DNA of 64,000 bases from Streptomyces sp. NBC_01214. Its GTDB lineage: Bacteria; Actinomycetota; Actinomycetes; Streptomycetales; Streptomycetaceae. Location: assembly GCF_026340975.1 (NCBI RefSeq), contig NZ_JAPEOS010000001.1:4249001-4313000 (forward strand), in the 5' to 3' direction. This document shows positions 8,001-16,528 of this stretch, piece after piece. The position numbers and the translations under genes were made by a program. The notes beneath the pieces were generated by a model. That model searched no databases and had not been told where the DNA came from. It saw only the letters and a list, made by a program, of their open reading frames with translations. The stretch's first letter is position 1. Each line of letters starts with the position of its first letter.

Positions 8001-9215
8001 TCACCAGGTGACGTACAGGGCCTGTGGTGAGCGGTGGATCAGCGTGGGCCGCATCTGCGGCCGCGGACGGTCCTGGTCCAGTCGCAGCCCCGGCATGCGG
8101 CGGAGTAACAGCTCGAGGGTCAGGCGGAGCTGCTCGCGGGCCAGTTGGGAACCGGGGCAGCCGTGGGCCCCGTACCCGAAGGCGAGGTGCTGCCGGTTCC
8201 CGGGGCGGGTGATGTCGAACTCTCCGGCGCGCTCGTACCGTCGCTCATCGCGGTTGGCCGAGCCGAACGCCACCAGCACGGTGGCCGCCGCGGGCAGCTT
8301 CGTCCCGGCGAGCGTCACCGGCAGGGTGGTGGTCCGCCGGAAGGCCTGGATGGCGGTGTCGTGGCGGACGGCCTCCTCCACCGCCGCCGGGACCAGGGAC
8401 GGATCGGCGCGGAGCGTCCGCCACTGCCGCCGGTCGCCGAGCAGGTGCAGCAGCATGGTGCCGATGAGGGCGCTCGTGGTGAGGAACCCGGCGATCAGCA
8501 GGTTCTGCAGGCTCGTCACCAGCTCGTGGCGCTGCTCGAGGGTGAGCTCGGCGTCGCCGGGGGCCAGGGCGGCCACCATGGTCGAGCACATGTCGGCCCG
8601 GGGGCGCTCGCGCCGCTCGCGGACGTACCCGTCCAGCAGGTGCTGGAGCGCGACCACGTCCTCGGCGGCGGCCACCTGCCCCTGTGGCGACAGCGGGCGG
8701 AACAGCAGCTCCTCGGCCCGGTAGCCGCCGTGCACGGCGGCGGGGTCCAGCCCGATCAGCCGTCCGACCACCATCCCGGGCAACCGCCGGGCGTACGCCT
8801 CCACCAACTCCGCGGACCCGTCCGCCGCGAAGGCGTCGACCAGCTCCTCCGCGCACGTCCGGGCGTACGGCAGGAGCGCTGCCACCCGGGAGGCGGACAG
8901 CCCCCGGTTCAGCGGGGCCCGGTGCCGACGGTGGGCCGCGCCGTCGCTGGACACGACGGTGGGCCGGGGGCCGAACCCCCGTGGCAGGACGCCGAGCGCC
9001 GCCTCCGAGAGCGGTACGTCCGGCAGCAGGGCCTGGGCCGAGGAGAAGTCCTCCGCGCGCAGCAGCACCTCCCGCACGTCCTGGTCGCGCGCCACCAGCC
9101 ACGCGTCGAACTCGGGGACGTACAGCAGCCCCTCGGTCCGGCGCGCACGGTCGTAGAGCGGATAGGGGTCGCGGTACAGCTCGTCACGCCGCGCCTGGTC
9201 GTCGTGCCAAGCCAC
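8001..9215 (-). CDS. cytochrome P450
   Basis: 404 aa, normal length for a bacterial class I P450. The K-helix ExxR lies in VEEAVRHD and the heme loop is FGYGAHGCPG, with Cys as thiolate ligand. The I-helix reads LLIAGFLTTSALIG, so the usual acidic residue of the AGxE/DT oxygen-activation motif is Leu here. The GTG at 9215 is preceded by GGAGGT at ideal spacing, which settles the start against longer frames. No ferredoxin or ferredoxin reductase gene is adjacent. Substrate is unknown. It is divergent from the molybdenum oxidoreductase gene at 9427. Confidence 0.9.
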   Translation of the reverse strand: MAWHDDQARRDELYRDPYPLYDRARRTEGLLYVPEFDAWLVARDQDVREVLLRAEDFSSAQALLPDVPLSEAALGVLPRGFGPRPTVVSSDGAAHRRHRAPLNRGLSASRVAALLPYARTCAEELVDAFAADGSAELVEAYARRLPGMVVGRLIGLDPAAVHGGYRAEELLFRPLSPQGQVAAAEDVVALQHLLDGYVRERRERPRADMCSTMVAALAPGDAELTLEQRHELVTSLQNLLIAGFLTTSALIGTMLLHLLGDRRQWRTLRADPSLVPAAVEEAVRHDTAIQAFRRTTTLPVTLAGTKLPAAATVLVAFGSANRDERRYERAGEFDITRPGNRQHLAFGYGAHGCPGSQLAREQLRLTLELLLRRMPGLRLDQDRPRPQMRPTLIHRSPQALYVTW

Positions 9216-9426
9216 TGGGACCTCCGGATCGCGGTCGGGACCGGGCGGGGGCCACTGCCGCGGTGACCTCCGGTGCGCCGGGTCATCCTCCCCGAAACCC
9301 GCCGGGCCCGGTAGGGCGCCTGCCGGGAGCCCGCCCCTGATCCGTCCCGCCCCTGATCTGTGACGGAAGTCTGACGTCACGCCGGTCAGCCTGGTGTCCC
9401 GCACCCCGGGGTGCTGGAATCGAGGG

Positions 9427-10152
9427 GTGACGACAGACCACCCCGACTTCGAGGGCACCCCCGTCGGTCGCCGGCTGGTGCTCGGCATGCTCGGGCTCGG
9501 CGCCGGGGGCCTCGTTGCCGCACCGTACGCACAGCGCGGGATCGAGGCCTTCCTCGGAGCCGCCTCGGACAAGGACCCGACCGGGCTCACCGGGCTGCTC
9601 CCCAACGGCGGCGGCTTCCGCTACTACTCGGTCGCCACCTCCGTACCGCGGAAGAACGAGCAGAACTACCGGCTCACCGTGGACGGTCTGGTCGAGCGCC
9701 CTGCGACGTACACCCTCGACGACCTGCGCGCCCTGCCACAGGACCGGGTCGTGCGGGACGTGCAGTGCGTCACCGGCTGGCGGGTCCCCGAGACCCCCTT
9801 CGCCGGCGTCAGGCTGTCCCTGTTGCTGGACGCCGCCGGAGTCGGTCCCGAGGCCAAGGCGGTCCGCTTCACCTGCTTCGACGGCACGTACAGCGAGAGC
9901 CTCACCCTCCCGCAGGCCCGGCGCGACGACGTGCTGGTCTGCCTGCAGATGCAGGACGAGCCGGTCAGCCACGCGCACGGCGGTCCGGTCCGGCTCTACG
10001 TCGCGCCGATGTACTTCTACAAGTCTGCGAAATGGCTCTCCGGGATCACCGTCACGTCCGAGGTGCGACCCGGCTACTGGGAGGAGCTCGGCTATGACGT
10101 CGACGCCTGGGTCGGCGGGTCCAACGGGCGCAGTGACACCCCCACCGTCTGA
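9427..10152 (+). CDS. molybdopterin-dependent oxidoreductase (sulfite oxidase/YedY-like), Tat-exported
   Basis: 241 aa. A Tat-type N-terminus, VGRRLVLGMLGLGAGG, precedes an Oxidored_molyb domain. RDVQCVTGWRVPETPFAGV contains the Cys expected to ligate molybdenum. HAHGGPVRLYVAPMYFYKSAKWLSGI (read in two parts) is the family's C-terminal signature. A GTG start at 9427 follows a GAGGG ribosome binding site. The next gene overlaps by 59 bp and encodes a cytochrome b, so the pair should form an extracytoplasmic oxidoreductase with a membrane electron donor or acceptor. Substrate is unknown. Confidence 0.87.
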   Translation: MTTDHPDFEGTPVGRRLVLGMLGLGAGGLVAAPYAQRGIEAFLGAASDKDPTGLTGLLPNGGGFRYYSVATSVPRKNEQNYRLTVDGLVERPATYTLDDLRALPQDRVVRDVQCVTGWRVPETPFAGVRLSLLLDAAGVGPEAKAVRFTCFDGTYSESLTLPQARRDDVLVCLQMQDEPVSHAHGGPVRLYVAPMYFYKSAKWLSGITVTSEVRPGYWEELGYDVDAWVGGSNGRSDTPTV

Positions 10153-10774
10153 ACCGGCACGACGGGTCGCCAGGTTCACCCGTGCCGAGCGCTGGGTCCA
10201 CCGCACGACCGCCGCACTGACCCTGCTGTGCGTGGCGACGGCGGCCGCTCTGTACGTACCGCAGCTCGCGGAACTGGTCGGCCGCAGGCATCTCGTGGTG
10301 ACGGTCCACGTATGGGCCGGCGTCCTGCTGCCCGCGCCGTTCCTGGCCGGTCTCGCCTCGCCCGCCTTCCGGGCCGATCTGCGCAGGTTGAACCGCTTCG
10401 GACCACACGACAGGACGTGGCTGCGCGCGGTGCGCCGGCGCGACCGCCGGCGCGGGTCCCGGCCGGCGGGGAAGTTCAACGCCGGTCAGAAGGTCTACGC
10501 GTCGTGGATCGCTGGCGCTGTCCTGGTGATGCTGGCGACCGGTCTGCTGATGTGGTTCACCCACCTGACACCGCTGATCTGGCGCACCAGCGCCACCTTC
10601 GTGCACGACTGGCTGGCCCTCGCCGTGGGGGTGGTACTGGCCGGGCACATCAGGATGGCGCTCGCCGACCCGGAGGCGCGCAGGGGCATGCGTACGGGGT
10701 CCGTCGAGCGCCCTTGGGCGGAGCGGGAGCACCCGCTGTGGCTGAAGGACGGGACGAGGGACGAGCGGTCCTGA
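10094..10774 (+). CDS. cytochrome b/b6-type membrane subunit
   Basis: 226 aa with four transmembrane helices. The candidate heme-ligand histidines are in ERWVHRTTAALT, VVTVHVWAG, FVHDWLALAVG and LAGHIRMALA, the four-His pattern of di-heme b-type cytochromes. The ATG at 10094 has GGGAGGAG 7 nt upstream and lies inside the previous gene; a GTG at 10133 is a shorter alternative. The overlap indicates translational coupling with the molybdoenzyme, for which it is the probable membrane redox partner. Confidence 0.82.
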   Translation: MTSTPGSAGPTGAVTPPPSEPARRVARFTRAERWVHRTTAALTLLCVATAAALYVPQLAELVGRRHLVVTVHVWAGVLLPAPFLAGLASPAFRADLRRLNRFGPHDRTWLRAVRRRDRRRGSRPAGKFNAGQKVYASWIAGAVLVMLATGLLMWFTHLTPLIWRTSATFVHDWLALAVGVVLAGHIRMALADPEARRGMRTGSVERPWAEREHPLWLKDGTRDERS

Positions 10775-10806
10775 TTCCATGCTGAGTTGACAGCGGTCCC
10801 GCCCCT

Positions 10807-10846
10807 GCACCACCCTTTCACTACTTACCTAGTGAAAGGGTGGTGC
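10807..10846. promoter_or_regulatory. operator: perfect 17-bp inverted repeat with 6-bp spacer
   Basis: 10807-10823 (GCACCACCCTTTCACTA) is repeated exactly as its reverse complement at 10830-10846. It ends 5 bp before the GTG of the GntR gene. The position and symmetry make it the likely autoregulatory operator of that regulator, controlling the whole GntR-ABC operon. Confidence 0.8.
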
Positions 10847-10851
10847 AAAGC

Positions 10852-11241
10852 GTGCTGGAATACCGTATCGACCGGCGCAGCGGCATCGCCACGTACGTCC
10901 AGATCGTCCAGCAGACCAAGCAGGCCCTGCGCCTCGGCCTGCTGGAGCCGGGCGACAAGCTGCCGACGGCGCGGGAGGTCGTGGAGGCCACCGCGATCAA
11001 CCCGAACACCGTCCTCAAGGCCTACCGAGAACTGGAACGCGAAGGCCTCGTCGAGGCGAAGCGGGGGCTGGGCACCTTCATCCGCAAGTCCCTGGGCAGC
11101 GCCCCGGCCGAGTCCCCGCTGCGCGGCGAACTCGCCGACTGGGCGCAGCGGGCCCGGGACGCCGGCTTGGAGCGCGACGACGTGGCCGCACTCTTCACAT
11201 CCGTACTGGAACAACACTTCAAGGGGGACGGCGAAGCATGA
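10852..11241 (+). CDS. GntR-family (YtrA-type) transcriptional regulator
   Basis: 129 aa. The winged helix-turn-helix is EYRIDRRSGIATYVQI then LPTAREVVEATAINPNTVLKAYRELEREGLV, the GntR DNA-binding pattern. The short C-terminal part, without a large effector domain, is typical of the YtrA subfamily, which sits next to ABC transporters. The GTG at 10852 is preferred, since it starts right at the conserved LEYRID; GTG codons at 10840/10843 overlap the operator. It overlaps the ABC ATPase start (ATGA at 11238), so the genes form an operon. Confidence 0.87.
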   Translation: MLEYRIDRRSGIATYVQIVQQTKQALRLGLLEPGDKLPTAREVVEATAINPNTVLKAYRELEREGLVEAKRGLGTFIRKSLGSAPAESPLRGELADWAQRARDAGLERDDVAALFTSVLEQHFKGDGEA

Positions 11242-12126
11242 CGGAAACCGTGATCGAGGCGGAGGGCCTCGGGCTGCGCCACGGACGGCGGGGAGGCTGG
11301 GCGCTGCGCGACTGCTCCTTCCGCCTCCCCGCAGGCCGGGTGTGCGCGCTCGTCGGGCCCAACGGCGCCGGGAAATCCTCCCTGTTAGGCCTCGCCGCCG
11401 GCCTCGCGCTCCCCACGGAGGGCACCCTGCGCACCGTGCCGCGCGAGACGCTCGCGTACCTCGGGCAGAACAAGCCCCTCTACCCGCAGTTCACCGTCGG
11501 CGAGACCCTGCGGATGGGCCGCGAGCTCAACCCGGCGCGCTGGGACGCGGCGACGGCGGAGCGGATCGTCGAGGCCGGGGAGCTCGACCCGCGTACCAAG
11601 ATCCGTACCCTCTCCGGCGGGCAGCGCACCCGCGTCGCCCTGGCCCTGGCCCTCGGCAAGCGCCCCGACCTGCTGCTCCTCGACGAGCCGATGGCCGACC
11701 TCGACCCGCTCGCCCGGCGCGAGCTCATGGGCACCCTGATGGCCGATGCCGCCGACAACGGCACGTCCCTGGTGATGTCCTCGCACATCCTGACCGAGCT
11801 GGAGGGCGCCTGCCGACCACCTCCTGCTCGTCGACCGCGGCCGGATCCGCCTGAGCGGCCCCATCGACGTGGTGAGCGAGGCCCACCGGCTGCTCACCGG
11901 CCCCGCCACCGCCTCCGCCCGACTCGCCGCCCACACCGTCGTCGAGTCCCGTACGACCGGTCGGCAGCTCACCGCCCTCGTGCGGCTGCGCGGGCCCGTC
12001 GACGACGGGGTCTGGCAGACGGAGCACCCGACCCTGGAGGAAATCCTGCTCGCCCATCTGCGGTCCCCCGATGCCCCGTCTTTCACCACCGAGGACTCCC
12101 TCACCACGACGGGGGTGCGGGCATGA
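11238..12126 (+). pseudogene. ABC transporter ATP-binding protein, frameshifted near its C-terminus
   Basis: All ATPase motifs are intact in the first frame: Walker A GPNGAGKSS, a Q-loop LGQNKPLYPQ, signature LSGGQRTRVALA, Walker B DLLLLDEP and H-loop VMSSHIL. The frame breaks at about 11810-11814: the stretch GCCTGCCGACC has one C more than needed to read ELEGACDHLLLVDRGRIRLSG. The second frame continues with VSEAHRLLTGPATASARLAAH and stops at 12126, overlapping the permease ATG. The extra C fuses the first frame into the permease frame, giving a misleading 605-codon reading frame. It is probably a sequencing indel, since the overlaps with both neighbours are perfect once corrected. Confidence 0.8.
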
Positions 12127-13055
12127 GCGGCACGATGCTGAAGGGTCCGTACTGGGTCGCCGCCCGCCAGCACCGGCACGTGCTCTGGGCGGTGCCCACC
12201 GTCGCTGCCGTCGCCCTCGTCGCCGTGGTCGCCCTGCGCTGCTGGGCCGAGGGCCCGAACTCCGACCAGGCGGGCGAAGCGTGGCCGGAAAACGGCTACG
12301 AGCTGCTGCGCCTCCTCGTGGGGCACGCGGGTACGGGCCTGTTCTTCCTGCCCTTGCTGGTGGGGGCCTTCGTGGCCGGCCCGATGACGGCCCGCGAACT
12401 GGAGAGCGGCACCTGGCGGCTCGCCCTCACCCAGTCGACCACCCCGAGGGCCTGGCTCGGCTCGAAGGTCCTGGTGGCGGCAGTCGTGTCGGTCCTCGGC
12501 GCGGTCGCCCTCACCGGGGTCTACCGCCTCGGCTGGGCGCGGGTGGCCGGCACCCACCAGCTCCACTGGGCGGACCGCGGGACGTACGAGGCCTCCGGCC
12601 CGGTGCTCGCCGCCTACTGCCTGCTCGGCGTGGCCCTCGGCGTCCTGGTCGGCCAGCTGGTCCGGCGGACGCTGGTGGCCATGGCGCTCACCGGGATGCT
12701 CACCAGCCTGGTGCTGCTGTGCCTCGGCGCGCTGCGATGGTCGCTCCTCCCCGTGCAGACCGGCACGGGGCCGCTGGAGGGGAACCAGTTGAAACTCATG
12801 CCGGCCTCCGCCCTGATGATGGACACAGGGCTGCTCACCTCCACCGGTGAGCGCCTGCCCGAGTACGCCTGCTTCGAGCAGAGCCACAACCGGACCGGAT
12901 GCCCGGCGGACATGGACGTGACCGGCTGGTACGTGGACTTCCACCCGGTCTCGCACTACTGGCCGACCCAGCTCATCGAGAGCTCGCTGGCCCTGGTCCT
13001 GGCCGGCGGCGCCCTGTTCGTCGCCTTCCGGCTGGTGGGCGCCCGGCGCGCCTGA
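12123..13055 (+). CDS. ABC transporter permease
   Basis: 310 aa with about six hydrophobic helices: near the N-terminus VLWAVPTVAAVALVAVVAL, then GLFFLPLLVGAFVAGPM, VLVAAVVSVLGAVALTG, a pair around residues 165-200, and a last one near LALVLAGGALFVAF. A long extracytoplasmic loop precedes the last helix. Its ATG overlaps the ATPase stop (ATGA), completing the GntR-ATPase-permease operon. YtrA-type operons are linked to cell-wall stress or antibiotic efflux; the substrate here is unknown. Confidence 0.82.
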   Translation: MSGTMLKGPYWVAARQHRHVLWAVPTVAAVALVAVVALRCWAEGPNSDQAGEAWPENGYELLRLLVGHAGTGLFFLPLLVGAFVAGPMTARELESGTWRLALTQSTTPRAWLGSKVLVAAVVSVLGAVALTGVYRLGWARVAGTHQLHWADRGTYEASGPVLAAYCLLGVALGVLVGQLVRRTLVAMALTGMLTSLVLLCLGALRWSLLPVQTGTGPLEGNQLKLMPASALMMDTGLLTSTGERLPEYACFEQSHNRTGCPADMDVTGWYVDFHPVSHYWPTQLIESSLALVLAGGALFVAFRLVGARRA

Positions 13056-13130
13056 CCCCTGACGGGGGCGGCGTACGGCAGATGGCGGACGTCACTTGTG
13101 GAGCCGCCCGCGGGTCAGCACGCTTGATCC

Positions 13131-14453
13131 ATGACCACACCCGTCCCCGGTCCGGTGCGGCCTCCTGCGACGGTCCGGCCGGACGACGCGCGCCGGGCGC
13201 TGGTGGCGGGATCCGTCGGCAACTTCATCGAGTGGTACGAGTTCGGGATCTACGGCTACTTCGCCACCGTCATCGCGGCGCAGTTCTTCACTCCGGAGGG
13301 CGGCAGCGAGGTGGAGGGGCTCGTCAAGGCGTACGCGTCGTTCGCCCTGGCGTTCTTCTTCCGGCCGGTCGGGGCCGCGGTGTTCGGGCGGTTCGGCGAC
13401 CGGGTGGGACGCCGGCCCGCGCTCGTCGTGGTCGTCTGTCTGATGACCGGCGCCACGGCCATGATCGGTCTGTTGCCGACGTACGCCTCGATCGGTGCGG
13501 CCGCGCCGTGGCTCCTGACGCTGCTGCGGATCCTGCAAGGGCTTTCGGCCGGCGGGGAGTTCGGCGGGGCGGTTTCGGTGATGACGGAATGCGCACCACC
13601 GGGCCGCCGGGGGCGGTACGGGGCCTGGCAGTCGTTCACGGTCGCGCTCGGCCTGCTCGCGGGCGCGGCCGTGGCGGTGGTCCTGGCGTGCGTACTGAGC
13701 GCGTCGCAGCTGCACGGGTGGGGCTGGCGGGTGCCGTTCCTGCTGACCCTGCCGCTGGGGCTCGTCGCGCTGCGGCTGCGGCTGCGGTTGCCCCCGGACG
13801 CGCCGCCCGCCCGCGCCGAGGGCGGCGCCGGGCCCGAAGACGGGCCGCGGCCGCGCCCCGGGGAGACGGCCCGGGCCGTGGTGCTGGGCATCGGGCGGAT
13901 GATGGGCTGGTCGGCGGCCGGCTACACCTTCCTGGTGGTCATGCCCTCCTACTTGCAGAGCACGCTCGGTACCACCTTCCAGCAGGCACTGCTCGGCACC
14001 GTCCTGGCGAACCTGGGGTTCGCCGCGTCCATCCTGCCCGCCGGCGGGCTGAGCGACCGGATCGGCCGCCGGACGGTGATGGTGGCGGGGGCCCTGCTGG
14101 TGGCCGTGCTCGCGCTCCCGCTGCTACACCTGGTGCAGGACCCGGGCGCGCCGGGGTACGCGAAGGGAGCGGCGCTGTTCGCCGCGGGCGCCGGCGTCGG
14201 CCTGATGGCGGGTCCGGGACCCGCGATGCTGGCCGAGATGTTCCCGGCCAGGGTGCGCTGCACCGGACTCGGACTGGCGTACGCGCTGTCCAACGCCGTG
14301 TTCTCGGGCTGTGCGGGACTGGTCATCACCGAGGTGGTCGCGCGGACGGGGAACGTCGACGTCCCCGGGTACTACGCCGCGGCGACCTCTGCGGTCAGCG
14401 TCGCCGCGCTGTTGACGCTGCGCGGCGACGACCACGATCGGGCGCTGCGGTGA
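13131..14453 (+). CDS. MFS transporter, metabolite:H+ symporter (MHS) family
   Basis: 440 aa with 12 predicted helices. The MHS signature is clear: SVGNFIEWYEFGIYGYFA, then FFRPVGAAVFGRFGDRVGRRPALV and LRILQGLSAGGEFGGAVSVMTE, as in ProP/ShiA/KgtP-type symporters. The substrate is probably a small organic acid or osmolyte but cannot be read from sequence. Its TGA overlaps the GTG of the downstream anmK-like gene, so the two are probably co-translated. Confidence 0.88.
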   Translation: MTTPVPGPVRPPATVRPDDARRALVAGSVGNFIEWYEFGIYGYFATVIAAQFFTPEGGSEVEGLVKAYASFALAFFFRPVGAAVFGRFGDRVGRRPALVVVVCLMTGATAMIGLLPTYASIGAAAPWLLTLLRILQGLSAGGEFGGAVSVMTECAPPGRRGRYGAWQSFTVALGLLAGAAVAVVLACVLSASQLHGWGWRVPFLLTLPLGLVALRLRLRLPPDAPPARAEGGAGPEDGPRPRPGETARAVVLGIGRMMGWSAAGYTFLVVMPSYLQSTLGTTFQQALLGTVLANLGFAASILPAGGLSDRIGRRTVMVAGALLVAVLALPLLHLVQDPGAPGYAKGAALFAAGAGVGLMAGPGPAMLAEMFPARVRCTGLGLAYALSNAVFSGCAGLVITEVVARTGNVDVPGYYAAATSAVSVAALLTLRGDDHDRALR

Positions 14454-15771
14454 GCGCCCTGCGCGTGGTCGGGCTGATGTCCGGCACGTCGTACGACGCG
14501 ATCGACGCGGCCGCCGCCGACCTTTCCCTCGACGGCGACACACTGGTGCTCACGCCCCTGGGGACGATCAGCACGGTCTACGACGACGATCTGCGGGCGG
14601 ACCTGGCCGGGGCCCTGCCGCCCGCCGGGGCGGACCTGGCCACGGTGTGCCGGCTCGACACCCGCATCGGACAGGCCTTCGCCGCGGCGGCGGTGCGGGC
14701 GGACGAGGAGCTGTGCGGCGGGCGGGCCGACCTGGTGGCGTCGCACGGGCAGACGGTCTTCCACTGGGCCGAGGACGGCCGGGTGCACGGCACGCTCCAG
14801 ATCGGCGAGGCGGCCTGGATCGCCGAGGCGACCGGCCGACCCGTCGTCTCCGGCTTCCGTACCCGCGACGTGGCGGCCGGGGGTCAAGGTGCGCCGCTCG
14901 TCAGCGTCGTCGACGTGATGTGGCTGCGGGGACGCCCCGGGGTGCCGGTCGCACTCAACCTGGGCGGGATCGGCAACGTGACGGTCCTGCCGGGCGGGGC
15001 GGAGGGGACCGGAGGCGAACCGCTGGCCTTCGACACCGGCCCCGCCAACGCGCTGATCGACGCGGCGGTGCGCGCGCTGGCCGGGCACGACGCCTCGGGC
15101 CGGCCGTACGCGATGGACGCGGGCGGGGCGCTCGCCGCGCGGGGCGCGGTCCACCCGCCACTGCTGCGCAGGCTGCTCGACGACCCGTACTACGCCCTAC
15201 CCGCGCCGAAGACGACGGGCAAGGAACACTTCCACCTGCCGTACCTGCGCTCGGCGCTGGACTCGTGCGGGCCGCTGCCCGCCGAGGACGTCGTCGCCAC
15301 GCTGACCCGCCTCACGGCCCGGACCGTCGCCGACGCGATCAGGCCCTTCGGGGCGACCGAGGTGATCGCGTCGGGCGGAGGAACGCGCAACCCGGTGCTG
15401 ATGGACTGGCTGCGGGAAGAGCTGCGCGCGGCCGGCGGGGCCGGCGGGGCCGAGGGGCCGACGGGGCCGATGGGGCCGGCGCGGTCGGCGGGTGCGTGGT
15501 GCGGTCCTCGGACGCACTCGGCCTGCCCGCGGGGGCGAAGGAGGCCTACGCCTTCGCCGTTCTGGGCTGGCTCACCGCGCACGGTCTGCCGGGCACCGTC
15601 CCCGCGTGCACGGGCGCCCGGCGCGCGAGCGTCCTCGGCTCGATCACGCCCGGCGGTCCGGGTCTGCGCCTGCCGCGGCCACCGGCGACGGCGCCGGTCC
15701 GGCTGACCGTCGCCGGACGCACCGGCGAGGGCGGGTCCCGCCTTTCTATTTCCAATCTGCGTTGTTCCTAG
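14450..15771 (+). pseudogene. anmK: anhydro-N-acetylmuramic acid kinase (AnmK), frameshifted
   Basis: AnmK phosphorylates and opens 1,6-anhydroMurNAc in peptidoglycan recycling. The first 340 codons carry the family motifs: VVGLMSGTSYDAIDAA at the N-terminus, VASHGQTVFHW, NLGGIGNVTVLPGG, FDTGPANALIDAAV and ASGGGTRNP. In a GGGGCCG-rich tract (about 15430-15500) the frame shifts by one base. The C-terminal piece DALGLPAGAKEAYAFAVLGW is read in another frame, which stops at 15771. One missing G in that tract restores a single protein. It may be an assembly error or slippage in the low-complexity Gly-Ala insert. It overlaps the MHS gene by 4 bp. Confidence 0.85.
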
Positions 15772-15773
15772 AA
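15743..15773. promoter_or_regulatory. regulator site 1, upstream of the winged-helix gene
   Basis: This AT-rich 31-bp stretch starts TTTCTATTTCCAATC and ends GTTGTTCCTAGAA. It matches the reverse complement of 16476-16505 at nearly all positions, including TTTCTAT, AATC, CGTTGTT and TAGAA. It lies 7 bp upstream of the regulator start. This is the expected place for autoregulation. Confidence 0.65.
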
Positions 15774-15780
15774 TGGTCGC

Positions 15781-16497
15781 GTGAAGGATATCGATGCGAT
15801 CGCGATGTTGCAGGATCCGGTGCGGCGCCGCCTGTACGAGTACGTGGCGGCACAGGGCCGGGAGGTCGGCCGCAACGAGGCCGCCGAGGCGGCCGGGGTG
15901 GCGCGCACCCTCGCCGCGCACCACCTGGACAGGCTGACCGAGGCCGGGCTGCTGGAGAGCGGCAGCCGCCGCCTGACGGGTCGCTCGGGTCCGGGTGCTG
16001 GCCGTCCGGCCAAGGTGTACACGCGGGCGCGGGCCGAGCGGTCGGTGTCGTTGCCCGCCCGCGACTACCTCACCGCCGCCGAGTTGCTCGCCGAAGCCGC
16101 CGAGCAGGCGGGACTGGACGCAGTGCTGCGCGCGACCGCGAGTCGCAGAGGCGAGGCCCTGAGGGGTTCGGCGGCGCCCTGTGCCGGGCTCGAGGAGGCC
16201 GTGGAGATGCTGGCCGGCCGGGGCTACGAACCGTACCTGGAAGGCAGTGAGGGGGCGGAGGGTGCCCAGGGCGCCGTAGGTGCCGGGGCGGTGACCGGGA
16301 CGGCCCCGCGCGTCGTCCGCATGCGCAACTGCCCCTTCCACGCCGTCGCCGAACACTTCCCGCCGCTCGTCTGCGGCATGAACCTCGCACTGCTGGAAGG
16401 GCTGTTCGGTACGGACGGTCCCGTCCGCCCCCGCATGGACGCCCGGCCCGGGGAGTGCTGCGTGGTGATCGAGAGTTCTAAAAACAACGATGATTGA
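15781..16497 (+). CDS. winged-helix regulator with C-terminal Cys cluster (COG2345-like)
   Basis: 238 aa. The N-terminal winged helix is LQDPVRRRLYEYVAAQ, then EVGRNEAAEAAGVARTLAAHHLDRL (read in parts), of ArsR/MarR-like fold. The C-terminal domain ends with cysteines in RMRNCPFHAVAE, LVCGMNLALLEGL and PGECCVVI, a pattern compatible with an Fe-S or metal site as in SufR-like regulators. The start is the GTG at 15781. Two nearly identical AT-rich sites flank the gene, one at its promoter and one at the promoter of the downstream DUF3291 gene, which suggests control of both. The metal-binding role is inference. Confidence 0.8.
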   Translation: MKDIDAIAMLQDPVRRRLYEYVAAQGREVGRNEAAEAAGVARTLAAHHLDRLTEAGLLESGSRRLTGRSGPGAGRPAKVYTRARAERSVSLPARDYLTAAELLAEAAEQAGLDAVLRATASRRGEALRGSAAPCAGLEEAVEMLAGRGYEPYLEGSEGAEGAQGAVGAGAVTGTAPRVVRMRNCPFHAVAEHFPPLVCGMNLALLEGLFGTDGPVRPRMDARPGECCVVIESSKNNDD

Positions 16498-16505
16498 CAT
16501 AGAAA
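16476..16505. promoter_or_regulatory. regulator site 2 with -35-like TTGACA, upstream of the DUF3291 gene
   Basis: This 30-bp site is the reverse complement of the site at 15743-15773 with a few differences. It contains TTGACA (16494-16499) and overlaps the last codons of the regulator gene. It lies 23 bp before the next gene start, so a bound regulator would block the promoter. Confidence 0.62.
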
Positions 16506-16528
16506 GGTGGCCGTGCTGGGATGAGGCC

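Noticed and set aside
11238..13055. 605-codon open frame looking like an ABC ATPase-permease fusion
   Set aside because: The middle part is out-of-frame nonsense. One extra C near 11812 explains it: the ATPase really ends at 12126 and the permease starts at 12123.
12899..15706. 935-codon open frame spanning the MHS transporter region and anmK
   Set aside because: The first half is antisense-like composition in the wrong frame of the transporter gene (13131-14453). Only 14450 onward is real anmK.
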